14,939 nucleotides of DNA from CAZVCG01 sp964649675 (GTDB lineage: Bacteria > Pseudomonadota > Alphaproteobacteria > UBA9219): the NCBI GenBank assembly GCA_964649675.1, contig CAZYPX010000038.1, positions 1-14,939 on the forward strand, read 5' to 3'. This document shows, piece after piece, positions 6,746-14,939 of this stretch (the stretch's first letter is position 1; every line of letters begins with the position of its first letter). The notes under the pieces were generated by a model. It ran no database searches. It saw only the letters and a program-made list of their open reading frames with translations, and was not told where the DNA came from. The translations under genes and the position numbers were made by a program.

Positions 6746-7338
6746 CGGAAGCGCTGACGCTTGCTCTGGCCTACCTGATCGGAAGCGTTCCTTTCGGCTA
6801 TCTTCTCACCCGCCTTGCAGGATTGGGTGACGTCCGCTCCATCGGATCGGGCAACATCGGGGCCACGAACGTCTTGAGAACGGGACGCAAGGGCCTCGCC
6901 TTCCTTACGTTGCTTATGGACACGGGAAAGGGCGCGGCGGCCGTTTGCGCTGCGCGGCTTCTCGCCGACAACATCGAAGCCTTCGCGTCGCTGGCGGCGG
7001 TCGTCGGCCATATGTACCCCGTGTGGTTGCGCTTTAAGGGCGGGAAGGGAGTCGCGACGTCGCTTGGCGCGGTGCTCGCTCTTTCTCCGCTCATGGGCCT
7101 AATCACGGCGGGCGTCTGGATCGTCACGGCCTTGATCACGCGCATATCCTCGCTCAGCGCGCTCGTGGCTTCGGCGGCGGCGCCTGTGGCGGCGTTCCTG
7201 TCGGGCGAACGCCATCTTGTATGGCTCCTGACGTGCCTCGCGGTTCTCATTTATCTCAAGCACGCGCAAAACATCGCCCGATTGATGCGTGGAAACGAGC
7301 CGCGGATTGGACGGAAAAAACCGGATGAACGACCGTAA
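6742..7338 (+). CDS. plsY: Acyl-phosphate:glycerol-3-phosphate acyltransferase PlsY
   Basis: PlsY is an inner-membrane enzyme that transfers an acyl group from acyl phosphate to glycerol-3-phosphate, the first step of phospholipid synthesis. The 198 residues contain about five hydrophobic membrane segments, starting with TLALAYLIGSVPFGYLL. The three signature blocks are present: SIGSGNIGATNVLR (motif 1), VVGHMYPVWLRFKGGKGVATSLGA (motif 2, with the glycine-rich phosphate loop) and the C-terminal KHAQNIARLMRGNEPRIG (motif 3). Length and motifs are complete. The start overlaps the pyrB stop in an ATGA junction, and the end overlaps dprA by 14 bases, so it is translationally coupled on both sides. 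Confidence 0.96.
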   Translation: MTEALTLALAYLIGSVPFGYLLTRLAGLGDVRSIGSGNIGATNVLRTGRKGLAFLTLLMDTGKGAAAVCAARLLADNIEAFASLAAVVGHMYPVWLRFKGGKGVATSLGAVLALSPLMGLITAGVWIVTALITRISSLSALVASAAAPVAAFLSGERHLVWLLTCLAVLIYLKHAQNIARLMRGNEPRIGRKKPDERP

Positions 7339-8449
7339 CCCGAGCCAGACGGACTTGAGTCAGGCGGACTTGCGCGACTGGCTGCTTTTGGCGCGCGCCG
7401 AGCAGGTCGGCCCCATCACCTTTCGCCATTTGCTGCGGCGTTTCGGCTCGGCGCGCAAGGCGCTGGAAGCGTTGCCGGAGCTTGCCCGCAAAGGCGGCCG
7501 ACGCGCGCCTTTTTCCCTGCCTTCCGTCGCGCGCATCGAGGACGAAATCGCCGCCTTGCAAAAAATCGGCGGCCGTTTCATCGCATCGTGCGAATCCGCT
7601 TATCCGTCTTCGCTTGCCGCCATCGAGGACGCGCCGCCCGTCATCGCGGTGCGCGGGTGCGCGGAGATTCTCGCGCGGCGGAGCGTCGGCATCGTCGGGG
7701 CGCGCAACGCTTCGCTCAACGGTAGGAAAATGGCGGCCATTCTGGCCGCCGATCTTGGCAAGGAGGGGCTGACGGTCGTTTCCGGCCTTGCGCGCGGGAT
7801 CGACACGGCGGCGCATGAGGCGAGTTTGGCGACGGGAACCGTGGCCTCCATCGCGGGCGGAGTCGATGTCGTTTATCCTGAGGAGAACAGGGGCCTTTAC
7901 GAAAAGATCGCCGCCACGGGCGCGGTCGTTTCGGATCAACCCATGGGCGCCGAACCGCGCGCGCGCCTTTTCCCCAAACGCAACAGGATCATCGCGGGTC
8001 TCAGCCTTGGGGTCGTTGTAGTTGAGGCCGCGCCGCGTTCGGGTTCGTTGATTACGGCGCGTTTGGCCTTGGAGCAGGGCCGTGAGGTGTTCGCCGTTCC
8101 CGGTTCGCCGCTCGATCCCCGCGCGCAAGGGTGCAACGACTTGATTCGCCAGGGCGCCATTCTCACCGAAAAAGCCGAAGATATTATAAGTCATATACAA
8201 GGACACCGTTCGCCCGCGAGACTTCCCTTGGGGTTCGCGGAAGAGGGAGATTTGGGTTTTGTGGAAGCTGATCCCGAAACCGCAAGATCAAAAATCCTTG
8301 AAATATTAAGCCCTTCGCCAGTATCGGTTGACGAAATCATCCGGCAGTGTCATGTGTCCCCCGCCGTTGTGCTTACGCATTTGCTGGAATTGGAGCTTGC
8401 GGGAAGGCTGGAACGGCAGCCGGGGCATTGTGTGGCTCTGGTCGGATGA
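7325..8449 (+). CDS. dprA: DNA-processing protein DprA (DprA/Smf)
   Basis: DprA binds single-stranded DNA in the cytoplasm and loads RecA on it, which is essential for natural transformation where that occurs. From ATG 7325 it has 374 residues. The in-frame GTG at 7289 would only add residues inside plsY. A helical SAM-like N-terminal domain (DWLLLARAEQVGPITFRHLL) comes first. The Rossmann-like core follows: SVGIVGARNAS, GLTVVSGLARGIDTAAHEA, IAGGVDVVYPEENRGLYEKI, PKRNRIIAGLS, APRSGSLITARLALEQGREV and VPGSPLDPRAQGCNDLIRQG. A C-terminal winged helix of DML1 type (SPSPVSVDEIIRQCHVSPAV) completes it. The gene appears intact. It overlaps plsY by 14 bases and is followed after 21 bases by topA. Presence of dprA does not itself prove competence, since it is widespread. 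Confidence 0.95.
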   Translation: MNDRNPSQTDLSQADLRDWLLLARAEQVGPITFRHLLRRFGSARKALEALPELARKGGRRAPFSLPSVARIEDEIAALQKIGGRFIASCESAYPSSLAAIEDAPPVIAVRGCAEILARRSVGIVGARNASLNGRKMAAILAADLGKEGLTVVSGLARGIDTAAHEASLATGTVASIAGGVDVVYPEENRGLYEKIAATGAVVSDQPMGAEPRARLFPKRNRIIAGLSLGVVVVEAAPRSGSLITARLALEQGREVFAVPGSPLDPRAQGCNDLIRQGAILTEKAEDIISHIQGHRSPARLPLGFAEEGDLGFVEADPETARSKILEILSPSPVSVDEIIRQCHVSPAVVLTHLLELELAGRLERQPGHCVALVG

Positions 8450-8470
8450 ACTGCAAAATTCAGGTAGCCC

Positions 8471-11103
<2,633 letters not shown>

Positions 11104-11107
<4 letters not shown>

Positions 11108-11589
11108 GCCTGAAAATCCGCCGCATGCGTCGGACCGATGCCGTGGCGGTCGCCGAAATGATGAAAAAGCTGTCTGCTTTTCATGGGGATTCGTCCACGG
11201 CCAAAGCCCGCGACTTTATCCATCACTGCTTGGGGGCGCACAAACGCGCCTACATTTGGGTCGCTTTTTTCAAAAGCAAACCGGCGGGTTTCGCCTATGC
11301 TTACGATGTTTACAGTTTTGTGATCAACGGCTTTGAACGCAACTTGAATTTGCTTTATGTCGACGAGCCTTTCCGGCGCAAAGGCGTCGGCAGGGCGCTT
11401 GTGTCCTGCGTTGCGAAGGACGCCGCTGGGAAAAAATGCGCGCTTCTTCTTGTTAAGGCCGTTTCCGGCAACAAAGCCGCAAACGCCCTGTACAAAAATC
11501 TGGGCATGGCCAAAAACGCCGCCGCGCGCCGCAAAAACAAATATACCGTCGAAAAAGACGCGCTTAAACGCCTCGCCAAAAGATCATGA
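11104..11589 (+). CDS. GNAT-family N-acetyltransferase
   Basis: This 161-residue protein has the GNAT fold and should transfer an acetyl group from acetyl-CoA to an amine; the substrate is unknown. It starts SLKIRRMRRTDAVAVAEMM (strand 1/helix 1). The acetyl-CoA pyrophosphate loop is seen in LLYVDEPFRRKGVGRAL (R-x-x-G-x-G at 92-97), and motif B in SGNKAANALYKNLGM (121-135), with Tyr130 as the likely general acid. It is basic, with a Lys/Arg-rich C-terminus. Its ATG overlaps the topA stop, and its stop overlaps the rnr start, both in TCATGA, so it is translationally coupled on both sides. The context suggests a housekeeping role, perhaps protein or small-molecule acetylation. I infer nothing firmer. 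Confidence 0.88.
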
Positions 11590-13487
11590 AGAAACGTTCG
11601 CATACGCATTCGCGCCGTCAAGGCGTCGAACATAAAAAACCCCAACGCCGTTTTTGGGAACATTTTGAAAAACGCTTCGACAAACCGAGGGAAGGCGACA
11701 AACCGCCACGTAAAGAACGCGAAACGCCGCAACACGTCGTCGGCGTAATCGCCAAAACGCGGTTTGGGTGGGTGCTCAATGTATCCGACCGCCGCGATAA
11801 AAACGATTATATCATTCGCAAACCCACCGAGGCCGAACAAAAAGCGGGAGAGCTCGTCGCCGCCGAAGTCTTGCCGAGCACAAAGCAGGGCAGGCGCGAG
11901 GTGCGGATTACTCACCATCTCGGCGATCCCGATGATCCGCGCAACATAAGCCTTATCGCCATCCGGGCAAATGACATACCGGACAGGTTCAGCGATGCGG
12001 CTCTTAAAGAGGCGGACAACGCCAGAAACGCAAGCGACGAAGGACGCGCCGACCTCCGCAATATCCCCCTTGTCACCATTGACGGACCGGACGCACGGGA
12101 TTTCGACGACGCGGTGTTCGCCGAATGCCACAAGGACGGTTGGCATCTGCTCGTCGCCATCGCCGACGTGGCCCACTATGTGAAATCCGGAAGCGCGCTC
12201 GATCAAGACGCCTATGAGCGCGGCAACTCCACATATTTTCCTGACCGTGTCGTGCCGATGTTGCCGGAGAAATTGAGCAACGGCCTTTGCTCTCTTATGC
12301 CGAACGTTGATCGCGCGTGCATGGCCGTACACCTTTGGATCGACAGGCATGGCGAACTGACCCGCTGGCAATTCGTGCGCGGCGTGATGAAATCGCGCGC
12401 GCGCCTTACCTACGAGCAGGTGCAGACTGCCTATGACGGCAAGCCCGATAAACTCACGGCTCCGCTGGTGGATAACGTCATCAAGCCGCTTTATGGCGCC
12501 TATGAATGCCTGATGCGCGCGCGCGTCAAGCGCGGCACGCTCGAACTCGATCTGCCGGAACGCAAGGTCGAACTGAAAAAAGACGGAACCGTCGCTGCCA
12601 TCAAAGTCCGTGAACGCCTCGACAGCCACAAGCTGATCGAGGAGTTCATGATCTGCGCGAACGTTGCCGCCGCCGCGCAACTGGAAGGCAAGGGCGGCCT
12701 GTGCCTTTATCGCATTCACGACAAACCTGGCGAAATCAAGCTGGAGGCCTTGCGCGAGTTTCTGGCCAGCTTTGAAATCAAGCTTGTACCGTCAAAGCAA
12801 ATGCACCCGCGCGTGCTGACGCACATTCTCGAGACGGCGGCTGGCGGCCCCAACGCTCACGTCATAAACGAGATGATGCTGCGCTCGCAGGCCCAAGCCG
12901 TGTACAGCCCCGACAACATCGGGCACTTCGGCCTGGCTTTGGCGAAATACGCGCATTTTACGTCGCCGATCCGCCGTTACGCTGACCTGATCGTCCATCG
13001 AGCGCTTATCCGCACGGGCAAGCTCGGCGACGACGGATTGACGGACCGTGAAATTGAAAACCTGGAAGGCATCGCCGACCATATTTCCTCGACCGAGCGC
13101 CGCTCCGTCACGGCGGAACGCGACGCCATTGACCGCTACACGACGCTTTTCCTCGCCGACAAGATTGACGCGGTGTTTTCGGCGCGCATCAGCGGCGTGG
13201 CGAGGTTCGGCCTATTTGCGCGACTGGATGATACAGGTGCGGACGGCATGATCCCGTTCAACGCCCTGCCGCGCGATTACTATCATCACGACGAAAAACG
13301 CCATGCGCTTGTCGGGCAACGCACCAAACGCGTTTATCAATTGGGCCAGCGCGTCAACGTACGCCTCGAAAAGGCCGACACGCTTACGGGAAGCCTCGGT
13401 TTTACCATCGTCGAAGAAAACGGCGGAGACGCGCCGCCGCGTTCCCGCCGTTCCGGAATGAAAGAAAGAAAAAAACGTTTCAGGTAA
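11586..13487 (+). CDS. rnr: Ribonuclease R, short N-terminus
   Basis: RNase R is a processive 3'-5' exoribonuclease that degrades structured RNA. The 633 residues are well short of E. coli RNase R (813). Residues 1-47 are basic and low-complexity. One OB/cold-shock domain (about 50-112, VVGVIAKTRFGWVLNVSD) leads into the RNB catalytic domain. Metal ligands are Asp166, Asp172, Asp174 and Asp175 in VTIDGPDARDFDDAVFAE. FTSPIRRYADLIVHR and the C-terminal S1 domain (about 528-610) are normal, with a short basic tail ending KERKKRFR. The usual N-terminal winged helix and first cold-shock domain are missing. An in-frame TAA at 11565-11567 with no start codon after it before ATG 11586 shows the short form is real. 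No strong ribosome site precedes ATG 11586, so translation likely depends on coupling to the GNAT gene. The 3' end overlaps the convergent gene by 8 bases. Confidence 0.94.
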   Translation: MKKRSHTHSRRQGVEHKKPQRRFWEHFEKRFDKPREGDKPPRKERETPQHVVGVIAKTRFGWVLNVSDRRDKNDYIIRKPTEAEQKAGELVAAEVLPSTKQGRREVRITHHLGDPDDPRNISLIAIRANDIPDRFSDAALKEADNARNASDEGRADLRNIPLVTIDGPDARDFDDAVFAECHKDGWHLLVAIADVAHYVKSGSALDQDAYERGNSTYFPDRVVPMLPEKLSNGLCSLMPNVDRACMAVHLWIDRHGELTRWQFVRGVMKSRARLTYEQVQTAYDGKPDKLTAPLVDNVIKPLYGAYECLMRARVKRGTLELDLPERKVELKKDGTVAAIKVRERLDSHKLIEEFMICANVAAAAQLEGKGGLCLYRIHDKPGEIKLEALREFLASFEIKLVPSKQMHPRVLTHILETAAGGPNAHVINEMMLRSQAQAVYSPDNIGHFGLALAKYAHFTSPIRRYADLIVHRALIRTGKLGDDGLTDREIENLEGIADHISSTERRSVTAERDAIDRYTTLFLADKIDAVFSARISGVARFGLFARLDDTGADGMIPFNALPRDYYHHDEKRHALVGQRTKRVYQLGQRVNVRLEKADTLTGSLGFTIVEENGGDAPPRSRRSGMKERKKRFR

Positions 13488-13917
13488 GACTCAACGCCGG
13501 ATTCTTCGGCGCAGGGGCCCACGAACGGCTCGAAGCGCTGACGATCTCCGTCTTGACCTCGCGGCCATCGTTTTGCGCGACGAGGAACTGCCGCACGCCG
13601 TCATAATGCTGAACGTTGCCCAAGGAATCCTTGGGGGAGAGCAAGGCGCGGCACGCGTGCTTCAGCGCCTCCTCGCGGGTTTCGCCGTACCCGCCGACAG
13701 TGACCGTAGCGTACACCGAATCGGTCGTGACCAGGCCTTTGACGCCGTTAACGTACGCGTAATAAACGGAACCGCCGGCGCGATCCGCTTTTTGCGATTC
13801 CGTAACGGCCACGTCGAACGAACCGGCAAGCTTTGACCTTATGTGGGCGAAAACGCCTTCGGCTCCGTACTCGTCAAAAATATCTTCGACTTTTTTCATA
13901 TCGATGATCTTGTTCAT
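13480..13917 (-). CDS. Unrecognised 145-residue cytoplasmic protein
   Basis: I do not recognise this protein. The frame is open to 14265, but the real start is most likely ATG 13917, preceded by GGAAGGA 7 bases upstream; the longer reading would overlap mrp. The 145 residues begin MNKIIDMKKVEDIFDEYGAEG, with no signal peptide or membrane segment. The composition suggests a mixed alpha/beta fold: SVYYAYVNGVKGLVTTDSVY and ATVTVGGYGET (strands), then REEALKHACRALLSP (helix). That strand-helix pair vaguely recalls the end of a double-stranded RNA-binding domain, but the key lysines are absent, so I do not call it. The C-terminus (RSWAPAPKNPALSLT) is probably disordered. It overlaps rnr tail to tail by 8 bases and is divergent from mrp, 61 bases away. 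Confidence 0.75.
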   Translation of the reverse strand: MNKIIDMKKVEDIFDEYGAEGVFAHIRSKLAGSFDVAVTESQKADRAGGSVYYAYVNGVKGLVTTDSVYATVTVGGYGETREEALKHACRALLSPKDSLGNVQHYDGVRQFLVAQNDGREVKTEIVSASSRSWAPAPKNPALSLT

Positions 13918-13978
13918 GCAGTATCCTTCCGGTTTATGGTGGTTGCGTTTAAAACAATGTGCTGATAAGGGTTTTTCC
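13918..13978. promoter_or_regulatory. Short divergent spacer before mrp
   Basis: Sixty-one bases separate the divergent starts of the 145-residue gene and mrp. Both genes have good ribosome sites inside it: GGAAGGA on the minus strand and AAGGG (13967-13971) on the plus strand. No clear -35/-10 pair is visible, so promoters may overlap the genes. Confidence 0.4.
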
Positions 13979-14939
13979 ATGGATTCTGGCCTGCTGCATA
14001 CTATACGCGATGCGCTTTGTCGCGTGAAAATGAATAGTTGCAACGAAGATATCGTCGCGCTTTCCATGGTTAATGACATTAACGTTACCGGAACGCCGGA
14101 AGGCGCGAAAGTCACGTTCGCCCTTGAAATCAGTCCGGAAGACGCCGAACGCATGGAACCTCTCCGCCGCGCGGCCGAAGAAGCCGTAAAATCCATCGCA
14201 GGCGTAGCAAAGGTTACAGCAGTATTGACCGCGCATCGCGCCGCGTCGCAACACGCGCATATCAACCATCAGCATGAAGAAGACGCGCCGCTCCTTGCGA
14301 AAGTCAAACACATCATCGCCGTAGCGTCGGGGAAGGGAGGCGTGGGAAAATCGACGACCGCCGTCAATCTAGCCGTGGCCATGGCCAAACAAGGCCAAAA
14401 AGTCGGCCTGCTCGACGCCGATATTTACGGCCCGTCCGTCCCGCGCATGTTGGGCCTGAACGCCAAACCTGAATTGAACGGCGACGACAAGCTGACCCCG
14501 TTTCAGGCGCATGGGATCGCGGCGCTATCCATCGGCAACCTCATTCCTGAGGAAGCGCCGGTGATTTGGCGCGGACCGATGGTGCACAGCGCTTTGCGCC
14601 AGTTGCTGGCTGATGTCGCATGGGGCGAGCTTGACGTTTTGGTGATCGACATGCCGCCTGGAACTGGCGACGCGCCGCTGACTTTGGCGCATTTCGTCCC
14701 GCTGCGCGGCGTCGTGATCGTCTCCACGCCGCAAGACGTGGCCTTGCTCGACGCGCGGAAAGCCATAGGCCTTTTTCAAAAATTGAAAGTGCCCATTCTT
14801 GGTATCGTCGAAAACATGAGCCAGTTCGTCTGCCCCCATTGCGGGGGCCGCAGCGAGATTTTTGGCCATGGCGGCGCGCGCGCCGAAGCCGAACGTCTTG
14901 GCGTTCCTTTGCTTGGCGAAGTACCGCTTGACGTGAAGG
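13979..14939 (+). CDS. mrp: Mrp/ApbC/NBP35-type Fe-S cluster carrier ATPase, 3' end missing
   Basis: Mrp family proteins are cytoplasmic P-loop ATPases that carry and hand over Fe-S clusters. ATG 13979 has AAGGG 7 bases upstream, and 320 codons are visible before the right edge, so only a short C-terminal part is missing. Residues 1-85 form the MIP18/DUF59 domain (IRDALCRVK, EDIVALSMVNDINV, GVAKVTAVLTAHRA). A His-rich linker follows (about 92-99). The ATPase domain has the deviant Walker A ASGKGGVGKSTT (117-127), VGLLDADIYGPSVPRMLGL, VIDMPPGTGD (Walker B region), and the Cys pair C285-P-H-C288 in ENMSQFVCPHCG that binds the bridging cluster in the dimer. The MIP18 domain lacks the usual D-P-E/N turn before DIV, having MNSCNE instead. 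The upstream neighbour of unknown function is divergent. Confidence 0.95.
   Translation, partial: MDSGLLHTIRDALCRVKMNSCNEDIVALSMVNDINVTGTPEGAKVTFALEISPEDAERMEPLRRAAEEAVKSIAGVAKVTAVLTAHRAASQHAHINHQHEEDAPLLAKVKHIIAVASGKGGVGKSTTAVNLAVAMAKQGQKVGLLDADIYGPSVPRMLGLNAKPELNGDDKLTPFQAHGIAALSIGNLIPEEAPVIWRGPMVHSALRQLLADVAWGELDVLVIDMPPGTGDAPLTLAHFVPLRGVVIVSTPQDVALLDARKAIGLFQKLKVPILGIVENMSQFVCPHCGGRSEIFGHGGARAEAERLGVPLLGEVPLDVK

Noticed and set aside
11355..12719. Minus-strand open frame of 454 codons
   Set aside because: It is antisense to the GNAT gene and rnr, both of which have clear family motifs.
13495..13511. CGCCG/CGGCG hairpin after rnr
   Set aside because: The stem is only 5 bp with no T-run, and it lies in the coding end of the convergent gene, so it is probably chance in GC-rich DNA.
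13918..14265. N-terminal extension of the 145-residue protein
   Set aside because: It would overlap mrp antisense; the good ribosome site lies at ATG 13917, and the extension is Ser/Arg/Ala-rich shadow sequence.

Overview
This window looks like ordinary chromosomal DNA from an alphaproteobacterium, moderately GC-rich. The clues are the convergent block serB / degP-hflC-hflK, the packed run pyrB-plsY-dprA-topA-(GNAT)-rnr, and protein sequences with the feel of that class. I cannot place it below class. I see no rRNA or tRNA gene, insertion sequence, prophage gene or CRISPR array, and all large genes appear intact.

Layout. Positions 1-1422 (+) hold the 3' part of scpB (chromosome condensation) followed within 10 bases by serB (last step of serine synthesis). 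Positions 1468-1764 (-) encode a small exported His/Arg/Tyr-rich protein of unknown function. Its AT-rich upstream region (1765-2039) carries several GTAC-centred dyads. Positions 2040-5656 (-) are an envelope proteostasis unit, hflK-hflC-degP: two SPFH membrane proteins that control the FtsH protease, plus a periplasmic Do-type serine protease. The divergent region 5657-5812 contains a readable pyrB promoter. Positions 5813-13487 (+) form a compact operon: pyrB (pyrimidine synthesis), plsY (phospholipid synthesis), dprA (ssDNA/RecA loading), topA (topoisomerase I), a GNAT acetyltransferase and rnr (RNase R). Three of its junctions use the same TCATGA stop/start overlap. Positions 13480-13917 (-) encode an unrecognised 145-residue protein whose end overlaps rnr tail to tail. 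It is divergent from mrp (13979 to the right edge, +), an Fe-S carrier P-loop ATPase that is cut off by the window.

Points worth a second look are modest ones inside a core region. They are: no pyrC between pyrB and plsY; an RNase R whose N-terminal half is replaced by a short basic tail; a GNAT gene translationally coupled between topA and rnr; a SerB with Glu in place of the second catalytic Asp; the exported His-rich protein with its dyad-rich promoter region; and the orphan 145-residue protein beside mrp. I found no convincing new multi-gene system.
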